64,000 nt of DNA from Cellulomonas pakistanensis (GTDB taxonomy: Bacteria > Actinomycetota > Actinomycetes > Actinomycetales > Cellulomonadaceae), in the NCBI RefSeq assembly GCF_016862755.1, contig NZ_BONO01000020.1, positions 27,352 through 91,351 on the forward strand. The letters are read 5' to 3'. The translations under genes and the position numbers were made by a program. Numbering within the stretch: position 1 is the stretch's first letter; every line of letters begins with the position of its first letter. This document shows positions 8,566 to 16,851 of the stretch, one piece after another. The notes below the pieces were generated by a model, which made no database searches, was not told the origin of the DNA, and worked only from the letters and a program-made list of their open reading frames with translations.

Positions 8566-9180
8566 TCAGCTCGCCGCGACCACCCGCAGCACCCGGAACC
8601 CCCGCGCCGTCGCCACCCGGTCGACCGCCGCGAGCCCGTCGAGCTCGGTCGCCAGCCAGCGCAGCAGCGAGTCCGACCCGAGGTTCTTCGCGACCACGAG
8701 GTACGCCTCGCCGCCGGGCACCAGCCGGCGCAGCCACTGCCGGAGCATCGCGTGCAGCGTCTCCTTGCCGACCCGGATGGGCGGGTTCGACCAGATGGCG
8801 GCGAACCGCACGTCGTCCGGCACGTCCTCGGGCCGCGCCGCCGTCAGTCCCTCGACCCCCAGCCGCGCCGCGTTGCGCCGCGTCAGGTCGAGCGCCCGCT
8901 CGTTCACGTCGACGGCCCAGACGCGCGCGTCCGGCGCCAGGATCCCGAGGCTCAGCGCGACCGGCCCCCAGCCACAGCCCAGGTCCAGCAGGTCGCCGTC
9001 CCGCGGCGGGTCGGGCACGTGCCGGAGCAGCACCTCGGTGCCGGCGTCCAGGTGGTCGGGGGAGAACACGCCGCCGGCGGTCTCGACCTCGACGTCCCGG
9101 CCGGCGAGGTGCACGGTGCGGGCCCGGCGCTCGTCGGGGGAGGCGGGCTCGGCGGTGAAGTAGTGCTCGGTGCCGGTCAC
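8566..9180 (-). CDS. RsmC-like class I SAM-dependent methyltransferase
   Basis: A 204-residue protein beginning MTGTEHYFTAEP. It has a Rossmann methyltransferase core: motif I DLGCGWGPVALSL (about residues 66-78), acidic loop VDVNERALDL, and the catalytic N-P-P signature SNPPIRVGK at about residue 131. This combination matches the small-domain RsmC/RlmG-like enzymes that methylate N2 of guanine in rRNA. It contains only the catalytic half of E. coli RsmC (343 residues), as is common in Gram-positives. The start GTG is about 150 bases from the divergent hflX start. The exact target base is inferred from family only. Confidence 0.8.
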   Translation of the reverse strand: MTGTEHYFTAEPASPDERRARTVHLAGRDVEVETAGGVFSPDHLDAGTEVLLRHVPDPPRDGDLLDLGCGWGPVALSLGILAPDARVWAVDVNERALDLTRRNAARLGVEGLTAARPEDVPDDVRFAAIWSNPPIRVGKETLHAMLRQWLRRLVPGGEAYLVVAKNLGSDSLLRWLATELDGLAAVDRVATARGFRVLRVVAAS

Positions 9181-9337
9181 GCCGCGACCCTACCGGCGCC
9201 CCGTGGACCGCGGCGGCGCGCCGCTGCGCGACGCGTCGTCCGCCGGTGGCGAATTGCCTCGCACGAGCCGCCACGGAGCGCGACACTGGAACCCGGGCGC
9301 CGACGACGGCGACCACCGGCGACAGCGAAGGAACCGC

Positions 9338-10891
9338 GTGAACGACCCCCAGAACCCCACGACTCGCGAGCAGGACGCCCCGGAGACCGAGGTGGACGCG
9401 CAGCAGGCCGCGCGCGACGCCCAGCGGGTCGCCGACGACGTCGTGGCACGCGTGCTCGCGCGGGCGGGCACGGCGGTCCACGACGGCGCGACCGTCCACA
9501 CCACCTACGACGGCGAGCAGCTCGACCTGGAGGAGCGCACGTCGCTGCGCCGGGTCGCCGGGCTGTCCACCGAGCTCCAGGACGTCACCGAGGTCGAGTA
9601 CCGGCAGCTGCGCCTCGAGCGCGTCGTGCTGGTCGGCATCTGGGGCGCCGCGGGCGTGACCCAGGAGCAGGCCGAGATCTCGCTGCGCGAGCTGGCCGCC
9701 CTGGCCGAGACCGCGGGCTCCACGGTGCTCGACGGCCTGCTGCAGCGCCGGCAGACCCCCGACCCGGGCACGTACCTCGGCTCCGGCAAGGCGGCGGAGC
9801 TCGCGGGCGTCGTGCTCGCGGCCGGCGCGGACACCGTGGTCGTGGACGGCGAGCTCGCCCCGTCCCAGCGCCGCGCGCTGGAGGACGTGGTGAAGGTCAA
9901 GGTCGTCGACCGCACCGCGCTGATCCTCGACATCTTCGCCCAGCACGCCAAGTCCCGGGAGGGCAAGGCGCAGGTCGAGCTCGCGCAGCTCGAGTACCTG
10001 CTCCCGCGCCTGCGCGGCTGGGGCGAGTCGATGTCCCGGCAGGCGGGTGGCCAGGTCGGCGGCGCCGGCGCGGGCATGGGCTCGCGCGGCCCCGGTGAGA
10101 CGAAGATCGAGCTGGACCGCCGCCGCATCCGCAACCGGATGGCCAAGCTGCGCCGCGAGATCGCCGCGATGGAGCCCGCGCGCCAGACCAAGCGGGCGTC
10201 CCGGAAGAAGAACGCGATCCCGTCGGTGGCGATCGCCGGGTACACCAACGCGGGCAAGTCCTCGCTGCTCAACCGGCTCACCGACGCCGGGGTCCTGGTG
10301 GAGAACGCCCTGTTCGCCACCCTGGACCCGACGGTCCGGCGCGCCCAGGCCGCGGACGGCCGCGTGTACACGCTCGCGGACACGGTCGGCTTCGTGCGGA
10401 ACCTGCCGCACCAGCTGGTCGAGGCGTTCCGGTCGACGCTCGAGGAGGTCGCGGACGCCGACCTGGTGCTGCACGTCGTCGACGCGTCGCACCCGGACCC
10501 CGAGGGCCAGATCGCCGCGGTGCGGCACGTGTTCGCCGACATCCCGGGCGCCATGGACGTGCCCGAGATCATCGTGCTGAACAAGGCCGACCTGGCGGAG
10601 CCGGAGGCGCTGGCGCGGCTGCGGTCGCGCGAGCACGGCGCCGTCGTGGTGTCCGCGCACACCGGCGAGGGGATCGACGGCCTCCAGGAGGTCATCGCCG
10701 ACCAGCTGCCGCGCCCCGGCGTGGTCGTCGACCTGGTCATCCCGTACGACCGCGGCGACCTGGTCCACCGGGTGCACGAGACCGGCGAGATCGACGCCGA
10801 GGAGCACACGCCGCAGGGCACCGCGCTCCGCGGCCGGGTCGACCAGGCGCTGGCGACCGAGCTCGCCGCCGCGGCGGTCGAGCGCGGCTGA
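9338..10891 (+). CDS. hflX: Ribosome-associated GTPase HflX
   Basis: A 517-residue translational GTPase that splits stalled 70S or 50S particles after stress. The N-terminal HflX domain includes QTPDPGTYLGSGK, a glycine-rich linker follows (GGAGAGMGSRGPGETKIE), and then the G domain: G1 GYTNAGKSS, G3 DTVGF, G4 NKAD and G5-like SAHTGEG. The GTG at 9338 has the ribosome-binding site AAGGA at 9328-9332 and gives a 40-residue acidic N-terminal extension, common in actinobacterial HflX. It is monocistronic, closed by the hairpin at 10899-10939. Confidence 0.95.
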   Translation: MNDPQNPTTREQDAPETEVDAQQAARDAQRVADDVVARVLARAGTAVHDGATVHTTYDGEQLDLEERTSLRRVAGLSTELQDVTEVEYRQLRLERVVLVGIWGAAGVTQEQAEISLRELAALAETAGSTVLDGLLQRRQTPDPGTYLGSGKAAELAGVVLAAGADTVVVDGELAPSQRRALEDVVKVKVVDRTALILDIFAQHAKSREGKAQVELAQLEYLLPRLRGWGESMSRQAGGQVGGAGAGMGSRGPGETKIELDRRRIRNRMAKLRREIAAMEPARQTKRASRKKNAIPSVAIAGYTNAGKSSLLNRLTDAGVLVENALFATLDPTVRRAQAADGRVYTLADTVGFVRNLPHQLVEAFRSTLEEVADADLVLHVVDASHPDPEGQIAAVRHVFADIPGAMDVPEIIVLNKADLAEPEALARLRSREHGAVVVSAHTGEGIDGLQEVIADQLPRPGVVVDLVIPYDRGDLVHRVHETGEIDAEEHTPQGTALRGRVDQALATELAAAAVERG

Positions 10892-10898
10892 CGTCCGC

Positions 10899-10939
10899 GG
10901 CGCGGGGACCCTCCGGGCGTTCGGAGGTGTCCCCGCGCC
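10899..10939 (+). terminator. Hairpin terminator after hflX
   Basis: GGCGCGGGGAC pairs with GTCCCCGCGCC and the stem extends inward through CCTCCG/CGGAGG with one bulge. It lies directly after the hflX stop and before the dinG promoter. Confidence 0.75.
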
Positions 10940-10943
10940 CGAC

Positions 10944-10949
10944 TACCCT
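10944..10949 (+). promoter_or_regulatory. -10 box for dinG
   Basis: TACCCT lies six bases before the GTG at 10956, as expected for a leaderless message. No SOS box is visible here, unlike E. coli dinG. Confidence 0.5.
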
Positions 10950-10955
10950 GTCCGG

Positions 10956-13094
10956 GTGCCTGATCCCGTAGCCGTCGACCACCTGCTCGACGTGGCGGTC
11001 GCGGCGCTCGGCGGCTCGCCCCGCGACGGGCAGCGCACGATGGCGAACGCGGTCGCGGACGCCGTCGAGAAGGGCGAGCACCTGCTCGTCCAGGCCGGCA
11101 CGGGCACCGGCAAGTCGCTCGGCTACCTGGTGCCCTCCGTGCGGCACGCGGTGCTCGCCGACGAGCGCGTCGTCGTGTCCACCGCGACGCTCGCCCTGCA
11201 GCGCCAGGTGATGACCCGTGACCTCCCGCTGGTCGCCGACGCGCTCGCCCCGGAGCTGCCGCGCGCCCCGCGGATCGCGCTGCTCAAGGGCTGGCACAAC
11301 TACGTCTGCGTGCACAAGACGGCCGGCGGCTACCCGCCGGACGACCAGGGCATGCTGTTCGACCTCGGGGACCGGGGTGCGGCGGAGCACCCGTCGACCA
11401 CCGAGGCCGCCGACGGCGAGGACGCCGGCAGGGAGTCGCTGGGCGCGCAGGTGGTCCGGCTGCGCGAGTGGGCGGACGAGACCGAGACCGGCGACCGCGA
11501 CGACCTGGTGCCCGGCGTCACCGACCGCGCCTGGCGGCAAGTGTCCGTCACGTCGCTGGAGTGCCTGGGCCAGCGCTGCCCGATGCTCGACGAGTGCTTC
11601 CCGGAGCGCGCCCGCGCCGCCGCGCGCGCGGCCGACGTCGTCGTCACGAACCACGCGATGCTCGGCGTCGCGGCGTCCGGGTCGCCGAACGTGCTGCCCG
11701 AGCACGAGGTGCTGGTGGTCGACGAGGCGCACGAGCTCGCCGACCGGGTCACGGCGCAGTCCACCGCCGAGCTGTCGGTCGGCAGCGTCGAGCACGCCGG
11801 GCGGATGGCGCGCCGGCACGGCGGCATCGCGACGACGGAGCTCGACTCCGCGGCGACCGCTCTCGGCGCCGCGCTCATCCACCTGCCCGAGGGCCGGTTC
11901 ACGCAGGGGCTGCCCGAGGGCACCCGGCAGGCCGTGGCGATGGTCCGCGACGCGGCCCGCAGCCTGCTGAGCGCGCTCCGCCCGGAGAAGCCGGCCGCGG
12001 GCGAGGCGGCGTCGCCGGACAGCGGGCTCAAGATCGCGACCTCGGCGGTGCTCGCGCTGTTCGAGGTCGCCGAGCGCATGGCGGCCGAGGCGGACGACCA
12101 GCGGTACACCGTGCTGTGGTGCTCCCGCGCGGAGCGGGACGGGGCGACCCGGCTGTACGCGGCGCCGCTCGCCGTCAACGGGCTCATCCGCACCCACCTG
12201 CTGGCGGGCAAGGCGTCCGTGCTGACCTCGGCGACGCTGAGCCTCGGCGGCGAGTTCCGGTCGATGGCCCGCAGCATCGGCCTGGAGGGCGCGGGGGAGG
12301 CCGCGGCCGCCACGGCGACGGCCGCGACGGTGGCCGTGTCCGCGCCGGGCGGCAGCGAGGGCACGACCCTCGACGTGCCCGCCAGGCCGACGACCGCGGC
12401 CCCCGCCTCGCTGCCGTGGCACGGCCTCGACGTCGGCAGCCCGTTCGACTACCCGAGGCAGGGGATCCTCTACATCGCGCGCCGCCTGCCGCCGCCCGGG
12501 CGCGAGCCCGCCACGGACGCGCAGCTCGACGAGATCGAGGCGCTCATCACCGCCGCGGGCGGCCGGACGCTCGGGCTGTTCTCGTCGCGCCGCGCGGCCG
12601 TCGCGGTCGGCGAGGCGATGCGCGAGCGGCTCGACGTCCCGGTGCTGGTGCAGGGCGAGGACCAGCTGCCGACCCTCGTGCGGCAGTTCGCCGAGGACGA
12701 GGCCACCTGCCTGTTCGGCACCCTGTCCCTGTGGCAGGGCGTCGACGTGCCCGGCCGGTCCAACCAGCTGGTGATCATCGACCGCATCCCGTTCCCGCGG
12801 CCCGACGACCCGGTGAAGTCCGCCCGGTCCGAGGCGGTCGCGGCGTCCGGCGGCAACGGCTTCATGTCCGTGTCGGCGACCCACGCGGCGCTGCTGCTCG
12901 CCCAGGGCGCCGGACGGCTGATCCGGTCGACGGGGGACCGCGGCGTCGTGGCGGTGCTGGACCCGCGGCTGTCGACGGCCCGGTACGGGGAGTTCCTCAC
13001 CCGGTCGCTGCCGGCGTTCTGGCGCACGACGGACCGCGAGGTCGCGCTCGGCGCGCTGCGCCGGCTGGCGGTCCCGCCGCCCCCTCCGGCCTGA
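10956..13094 (+). CDS. DinG-family ATP-dependent DNA helicase
   Basis: A 712-residue superfamily 2 (XPD-like) helicase. Walker A is GTGTGKS at residues 48-54, motif II is VVDEAHEL, and motif VI includes QGAGRLIRS near the C-terminus. Four cysteines that can ligate an iron-sulfur cluster are seen in YVCVHK and in LECLGQRCPMLDEC, the order found in DinG/XPD. It probably unwinds 5-prime-tailed DNA, D-loops or R-loops during repair. The GTG start is supported by the adjacent -10 box. An Ala/Thr-rich insert (about residues 446-490) is low complexity. The exact in vivo role (DinG or YoaA type) cannot be decided from sequence. Confidence 0.9.
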   Translation: MPDPVAVDHLLDVAVAALGGSPRDGQRTMANAVADAVEKGEHLLVQAGTGTGKSLGYLVPSVRHAVLADERVVVSTATLALQRQVMTRDLPLVADALAPELPRAPRIALLKGWHNYVCVHKTAGGYPPDDQGMLFDLGDRGAAEHPSTTEAADGEDAGRESLGAQVVRLREWADETETGDRDDLVPGVTDRAWRQVSVTSLECLGQRCPMLDECFPERARAAARAADVVVTNHAMLGVAASGSPNVLPEHEVLVVDEAHELADRVTAQSTAELSVGSVEHAGRMARRHGGIATTELDSAATALGAALIHLPEGRFTQGLPEGTRQAVAMVRDAARSLLSALRPEKPAAGEAASPDSGLKIATSAVLALFEVAERMAAEADDQRYTVLWCSRAERDGATRLYAAPLAVNGLIRTHLLAGKASVLTSATLSLGGEFRSMARSIGLEGAGEAAAATATAATVAVSAPGGSEGTTLDVPARPTTAAPASLPWHGLDVGSPFDYPRQGILYIARRLPPPGREPATDAQLDEIEALITAAGGRTLGLFSSRRAAVAVGEAMRERLDVPVLVQGEDQLPTLVRQFAEDEATCLFGTLSLWQGVDVPGRSNQLVIIDRIPFPRPDDPVKSARSEAVAASGGNGFMSVSATHAALLLAQGAGRLIRSTGDRGVVAVLDPRLSTARYGEFLTRSLPAFWRTTDREVALGALRRLAVPPPPPA

Positions 13095-13155
13095 CCTGCC
13101 GCGCGCGGCACCGGTCCCGGACGCTCCCGAGGGGCGGCCCCGCCGCCCCGCCCGC

Positions 13156-13161
13156 TAGCCT
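13156..13161 (+). promoter_or_regulatory. Candidate -10 box for ldh
   Basis: TAGCCT lies about 57 bases upstream of the ldh GTG, leaving a short leader that carries the ribosome-binding site GGGAGGA at 13206-13212. A GGGGCGG/CCGCCCC hairpin just upstream may end the dinG transcript. Confidence 0.45.
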
Positions 13162-13217
13162 CGTGACCAGCGCGCCGACCGACGCGCGGGCACCAGCAGC
13201 AGTACGGGAGGACCGCC

Positions 13218-14231
13218 GTGAGCGAGCAGACCAACGACGTCGAGGCCGACGAGCTGGGCCTGGTGGGCACCGCGCTCCCGCCCCGCCGCACCACGAAGCT
13301 GGCGGTCGTCGGCGCGGGCGCGGTCGGGTCGACGATGGCGTACGCGGCGCTCATGCGCGGTGCCGCGCGCAGCGTGGTCCTCTACGACATCAACAAGGCG
13401 AAGGTCGAGGCCGAGGCGCTCGACCTCGGGCACGGCATCCAGTTCATGCCGATGGCCGAGGTCATCGGCTCGGACGACATCGCCGCGTGCGCGGACGCCG
13501 ACGTGGTCATGATCACCGCGGGCGCGAAGCAGAAGCCCGGCCAGACCCGGATCGACCTGGCCGAGGCCACGATCGCGCTGGTCAAGAACATCCTGCCGTC
13601 GCTGGTCGAGGTCGCGCCGAACGCGGTCTACGTGATGGTGACGAACCCGGTCGACATCGTCACCTACGCGGCGCTGAAGGTCTCCGGGCTCCCGCCGACC
13701 CAGCTGTTCGGCTCCGGCACCGTGCTCGACTCCTCGCGCCTGCGGTACCTCATCGCGCAGTACACCGGCGTGGCCGTGCAGAACGTGCACGCCTACATCG
13801 CGGGCGAGCACGGCGACACCGAGCTGCCGCTGTGGTCGTCGGCGACCATCGGCGGCGTGCCGATCCTGGACTGGAACGCGATCGAGGGCCACGTCCCGCT
13901 GACCCACGAGGTGCGCGAGTCGATCGCGCGCGAGGTCGTCGAGTCGGCGTACCGGATCATCGCCGGCAAGGGCGCGACGAACTACGCGGTGGCGCTGGCG
14001 GGCTCGCGGATCATCGAGGCGATCGTGAAGGACGAGCGGCGCATCCTCCCGGTCTCGTCGCTGCTCGACGGCTACCACGGCATCAGCGACGTGTGCCTGT
14101 CGGTGCCGTCGATCGTCGGTCGGTCCGGCGTCGGCGAGCGGCTCCAGGTGCCGATGTCGACGGACGAGCTCGCCGGGCTGCGGCGGTCCGGGGAGCAGCT
14201 GCGGGCGGTGGCGCGGCGGTTCGGGCTGTAG
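13218..14231 (+). CDS. ldh: L-lactate dehydrogenase
   Basis: A 337-residue NAD-dependent enzyme interconverting pyruvate and L-lactate. The nucleotide site GAGAVGS is at residues 32-38. Gln105 in AGAKQKPGQTR is the residue that separates lactate from malate dehydrogenases, the catalytic loop Arg follows it, and the proton-relay His198 lies in GEHGD (196-200). A TNPVD motif is at 142-146. The 25-residue N-terminal extension before the Rossmann fold is slightly long but follows a good ribosome-binding site. It is monocistronic and shares a bidirectional terminator with lexA. It probably supports fermentative growth. Confidence 0.95.
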   Translation: MSEQTNDVEADELGLVGTALPPRRTTKLAVVGAGAVGSTMAYAALMRGAARSVVLYDINKAKVEAEALDLGHGIQFMPMAEVIGSDDIAACADADVVMITAGAKQKPGQTRIDLAEATIALVKNILPSLVEVAPNAVYVMVTNPVDIVTYAALKVSGLPPTQLFGSGTVLDSSRLRYLIAQYTGVAVQNVHAYIAGEHGDTELPLWSSATIGGVPILDWNAIEGHVPLTHEVRESIAREVVESAYRIIAGKGATNYAVALAGSRIIEAIVKDERRILPVSSLLDGYHGISDVCLSVPSIVGRSGVGERLQVPMSTDELAGLRRSGEQLRAVARRFGL

Positions 14232-14260
14232 CGGGACCGCTCCTGCGCGCCCGGCGCGCG

Positions 14261-14300
14261 ACGGCCCCCGAACCCGCCGTGCGGCGGGTTCGGGGGCCGT
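14261..14300. terminator. Bidirectional terminator between ldh and lexA
   Basis: A 16-bp perfect stem, ACGGCCCCCGAACCCG pairing with CGGGTTCGGGGGCCGT, with an 8-base apex. It lies between the convergent ends of ldh and lexA and can serve both. Confidence 0.85.
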
Positions 14301-14307
14301 CGCCGCG

Positions 14308-15054
14308 TCAGAGCGAGCGGAGCACCGAGACGACGCGGCCGAGCACCTGCGCGTGGTCGCCGTCGATCGGGGAGTACGCGGGGTTCTGCGGCAGCAGCCA
14401 GACGTGGCCGTCCGCGCGCTTGAGGGTCTTGACCGTCGCTTCGCCGTCGAGCATCGCGGCGACGATCTCCCCGTTCTCGGCGACGGGCTGCCGGCGGACC
14501 ACGACCCAGTCCCCGTCGCAGATCGCGGCGTCGATCATCGAGTCGCCGACGACCTTGAGCAGGAACAGCTCGCCCGCGCCCACGAGCTGGCGGGGGAGCG
14601 GGAACACGTCCTCGACGAGCTGCTCGGCGAGGATCGGGCCACCGGCGGCGATGCGGCCGACGACCGGCACGTAGGCGGCCTCGGGCGCACCCTCGCGGGC
14701 GGCGGAGTCGTCGTCCCCGATCCCCGTGATGCCCGCGACGCCGGGCAGGGCCGCCACGCCGCGGGAGTCGTCCGGCTGCACGACCTCGATCGCGCGGGGG
14801 CGGTTCGGGTCGCGGCGCAGGTAGCCCTTGCGCTCGAGCGCGGTGAGCTGGTGCTTGACGCTCGACGGGCTGGTGAGCCCCACCGCGTCGCCGATCTCCC
14901 GCATGCTCGGCGGGTAGCCGCGCGCCTCGACCGACGCGCGCACCGTCTCGAGGACCAGCCGCTGGCGCGGCGTGAGCCCGTCGCCCTCGCCGAGCTCGGC
15001 CACCGCCGCCTCCCCGCCGAGGTCCGCCGCGGCTGCCGTCCCGTCGCTCGCCAT
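14308..15054 (-). CDS. lexA: SOS response repressor and autoprotease LexA
   Basis: A 248-residue LexA. The N-terminal winged helix holds [12 protein letters not shown] and the recognition region [20 protein letters not shown]. The C-terminal peptidase domain holds the Ala-Gly cleavage site in GRIAAGG, the nucleophile Ser in VVGDSMIDA and the general-base Lys in ATVKTLK. The ATG with complement at 15052-15054 follows a GGGAG ribosome-binding site. It gives a 30-residue Ala-rich extension before the HTH, usual in actinobacteria. Longer in-frame readings would cross the promoter and operator, so I rejected them. The gene is divergent from the LysM gene and autoregulated through the box at 15189-15204. 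Confidence 0.95.
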   Translation of the reverse strand: MASDGTAAAADLGGEAAVAELGEGDGLTPRQRLVLETVRASVEARGYPPSMREIGDAVGLTSPSSVKHQLTALERKGYLRRDPNRPRAIEVVQPDDSRGVAALPGVAGITGIGDDDSAAREGAPEAAYVPVVGRIAAGGPILAEQLVEDVFPLPRQLVGAGELFLLKVVGDSMIDAAICDGDWVVVRRQPVAENGEIVAAMLDGEATVKTLKRADGHVWLLPQNPAYSPIDGDHAQVLGRVVSVLRSL

Positions 15055-15163
15055 CTCTGCTCCCGTCCCGTCCACCCTGGTCAGGCCGCCCGCCGGTGGG
15101 TCCGGGGCGGTCCGTCGGGCGGGCGTGTCAGTGCCTCGTGGTGCGCTGTACCCGACGTCACCG

Positions 15164-15204
15164 AGCGTAGGGGGACGGACGGACGGGATCAAACACCTGT
15201 TCGA
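15164..15204 (-). promoter_or_regulatory. lexA promoter with overlapping SOS box
   Basis: Reading on the minus strand, TTTGAT (15193-15188) and TACGCT (15169-15164) form a promoter with an 18-base spacer. The LexA box TCAAACACCTGTTCGA at 15189-15204 departs from TCGAAC-N4-GTTCGA at one base and covers the -35 hexamer, as expected for autorepression. Confidence 0.75.
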
Positions 15205-15255
15205 TCGTGTCTCGACATCGTCGGTGCCGTGTGGTTCCATCGTACAAGCGTTCGA

Positions 15256-15271
15256 ACGAACAGGTGTTCGA
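15256..15271 (+). promoter_or_regulatory. Second SOS box, upstream of the LysM gene
   Basis: ACGAACAGGTGTTCGA contains the perfect core CGAAC-N4-GTTCG. It lies 39 bases before the LysM protein ATG and 52 bases from the lexA-proximal box, so each divergent gene has its own operator. Confidence 0.85.
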
Positions 15272-15309
15272 CTCGGGTCGCCAGCCGGCCCAGGAGGGAA
15301 GTGGTGGGG

Positions 15310-15705
15310 ATGAGCGCGATCGCAGCACAGCCGGGGATCGCTCGTCCGGCGCGCCGTGAGGTGCCCGCCCGGCGCGACGGGGATGCGCGCCGGGCGGTGC
15401 CCGCGGGCGGCGAGGGCCGGCTCCACCTGACGCGGCGCGGTCGCGTCGTCGTCGCCCTCCTGGGCCTGGCGGTCGTGCTCGGCGGCCTCATGGGCGGCCG
15501 CGCGGTCGCGGACGGGCCGGAGCGCGCGGTGGAGGTCACCACGCACGCGGTGCAGTCGGGGGAGACGCTCTGGCAGATCGCGACCCGCGTGGCCGCGCCG
15601 GGCGAGGACGTGCGCGACGTCGTGCTCGGCCTCCAGGAGCTCAACGGCCTGTCGGACGCCTCGCTCCAGGCCGGTCAGGTCCTGCTGCTGCCGGCCGGCT
15701 CCTGA
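15310..15705 (+). CDS. SOS-controlled LysM membrane protein, probable division suppressor
   Basis: A 131-residue protein. It has a basic cytoplasmic N-terminus of about 45 residues, one membrane segment ([18 protein letters not shown]), and an extracellular LysM domain ([17 protein letters not shown] to [13 protein letters not shown]) that should bind peptidoglycan. This architecture, the divergent position next to lexA and the SOS box match the analogues YneA (Bacillus), DivS (Corynebacterium) and ChiZ/Rv2719c (Mycobacterium), which delay division after DNA damage. I chose the ATG at 15310; AGGAGG at 15292-15297 would fit a GTG at 15304 even better, adding two residues. No hydrolase domain is present beyond the LysM. 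Confidence 0.8.
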   Translation: MSAIAAQPGIARPARREVPARRDGDARRAVPAGGEGRLHLTRRGRVVVALLGLAVVLGGLMGGRAVADGPERAVEVTTHAVQSGETLWQIATRVAAPGEDVRDVVLGLQELNGLSDASLQAGQVLLLPAGS

Positions 15706-15812
15706 ACCCGCGAGTCAGGGCGGGGCGGGGTCTCGACGGCGGGGTCCGCGCGAGCGCGAGCCCGCTGGTCAGCGCCCCGGGAAGGTCTCGAACGCATTAC
15801 GTCACCCGCTCC

Positions 15813-15842
15813 TTGCGTAATTGGTGCAGGCACCCCTAGGGT
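15813..15842 (+). promoter_or_regulatory. Strong promoter of the RNA unit upstream of nrdR
   Basis: TTGCGT at 15813-15818 and TAGGGT at 15837-15842 are separated by 18 bases, predicting a start near 15849. No ribosome-binding site with a credible reading frame follows. Confidence 0.6.
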
Positions 15843-15848
15843 GGTGCC

Positions 15849-16020
15849 ACCTCGAACGGCTGGCTGGGGGGCTCGCCGCGAGGGACGCATCGTCGTCGCG
15901 GCTCTCGGGCCCCGGCGCAGAGGCGTGCAGCAACCGTCCGCGCGAGGCGAGTCGTGCGGACGAGACGGGACGGGGGCGTCCCCACGAGGGTGGCCGCATC
16001 AGCGGCCACCCTCGTCGTCT
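15849..16020 (+). ncRNA. Probable structured small RNA or leader of unknown class
   Basis: About 170 bases are bounded by a consensus promoter and a strong terminator-type hairpin. Internal helices include GCCGCGA/TCGCGGC and CGTCCGC/GCGGACG, and an outer pairing between ACGGCTGGCTG near the 5-prime end and CAGCAACCGT could close a multi-branched fold. The 5-prime end GCCACCTCG can also pair with CGAGGGTGGC, the left arm of the terminator, so an antiterminator form is possible. I cannot assign a known family: SRP RNA, tmRNA, RNase P RNA and B12 signatures are absent. It could be a stand-alone regulator (for example 6S-like) or an attenuator. Real RNA is likely; the function is unknown. Confidence 0.5.
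15984..16015 (+). terminator. Terminator hairpin of the small RNA unit
   Basis: A perfect 14-bp stem, ACGAGGGTGGCCGC pairing with GCGGCCACCCTCGT around a four-base loop ATCA, followed by CGTCT. It ends transcription 190 bases before nrdR, which has its own promoter. Confidence 0.8.
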
Positions 16021-16105
16021 ACCCGGGGCCGACCTCGGCCCGCTGCCACGTCCCCGCCCGCGCGCAGCTCCGCCACCAGCGTATTCGCCCCGCCGCGGAA
16101 CCGCC

Positions 16106-16135
16106 TTGCACCGCCCGCTCCCGGGGCCCTACCGT
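16106..16135 (+). promoter_or_regulatory. nrdR promoter
   Basis: TTGCAC (16106-16111) and TACCGT (16130-16135) with an 18-base spacer give a transcript starting about 70 bases before the nrdR ATG. Confidence 0.65.
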
Positions 16136-16212
16136 GTCCCGGTCGTCCGGGCGGGTGCCGCAGCGCTGCCGCCGCCGTCGCGGGCGTGCACCACATCCCG
16201 GAGGAGGCGTCC

Positions 16213-16722
16213 ATGCACTGCCCGTTCTGCCGTCACGCCGACTCCCGCGTCGTGGACTCCCGCACCTCCGACGACGGCCTCTCGATCCGCCGCCGGCGGC
16301 AGTGCCCGCAGTGCAACCGCCGGTTCACCACGATCGAGACGGCCAGCCTCTCGGTGGTGAAGCGGTCGGGCGCCACCGAGCCGTTCAGCCGCGAGAAGAT
16401 CGTCAACGGCGTCCGCAAGGCCTGCCAGGGCCGGCCGGTCAGCGACGACGACCTGGCGGTGCTCGCCCAGCGCGTCGAGGAGAACCTGCGCGCGAGCGGC
16501 AGCGCCGAGCTGGACGCCTACGAGATCGGCCTGGCCATCCTCGGGCCGCTCCGGGACCTGGACGAGGTCGCGTACCTGCGGTTCGCCAGCGTGTACCAGG
16601 CGTTCAACAGCCTGGAGGACTTCGAGGCCGCGATCACCGTGCTCCGCGCGGAGAACGAGGCCGCCGACGCCGCCCGCGCCGCCACGGCCGGCTCCGCGTC
16701 CGAGGACGCCCCGACCGCCTGA
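16213..16722 (+). CDS. nrdR: Transcriptional repressor NrdR
   Basis: A 169-residue repressor of ribonucleotide reductase genes that senses dATP/ATP. The N-terminal zinc ribbon uses Cys3, Cys6, Cys31 and Cys34 (MHCPFC and QCPQC), followed by an ATP-cone domain with [16 protein letters not shown] and the helical region [15 protein letters not shown]. The ATG at 16213 follows GGAGGAGG. The order lexA, LysM gene, nrdR is typical of actinobacteria. A non-conserved Ala/Asp-rich tail of about 20 residues ends the protein. No ribonucleotide reductase gene is in the window. Confidence 0.95.
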   Translation: MHCPFCRHADSRVVDSRTSDDGLSIRRRRQCPQCNRRFTTIETASLSVVKRSGATEPFSREKIVNGVRKACQGRPVSDDDLAVLAQRVEENLRASGSAELDAYEIGLAILGPLRDLDEVAYLRFASVYQAFNSLEDFEAAITVLRAENEAADAARAATAGSASEDAPTA

Positions 16723-16838
16723 CGCCCGCCGCAGCACCGGGACCAGAGCGCGGGACCGCGACCGCCCGCACGCGCCCGCGGTCCGCGCGGGATCCGCCCG
16801 ACCCGCGACCGCCCCGCACGCACCCGCGCCCGGCGTAC

Positions 16839-16844
16839 TACCGT
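16839..16844 (+). promoter_or_regulatory. -10 box for the S9 peptidase gene
   Basis: TACCGT ends seven bases before the GTG at 16852, consistent with a leaderless message. Confidence 0.55.
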
Positions 16845-16851
16845 CGGACGG

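Noticed and set aside
15055..15546. An N-terminal extension of LexA by about 160 residues
   Set aside because: It would translate through the lexA promoter and both SOS boxes; the ATG at 15054 has a proper ribosome-binding site and standard N-terminus.
15849..16020. The RNA before nrdR as a SAM or cobalamin riboswitch
   Set aside because: Short GAGGGAC and GCAACC resemblances exist, but the full conserved cores are missing and the downstream gene does not fit.
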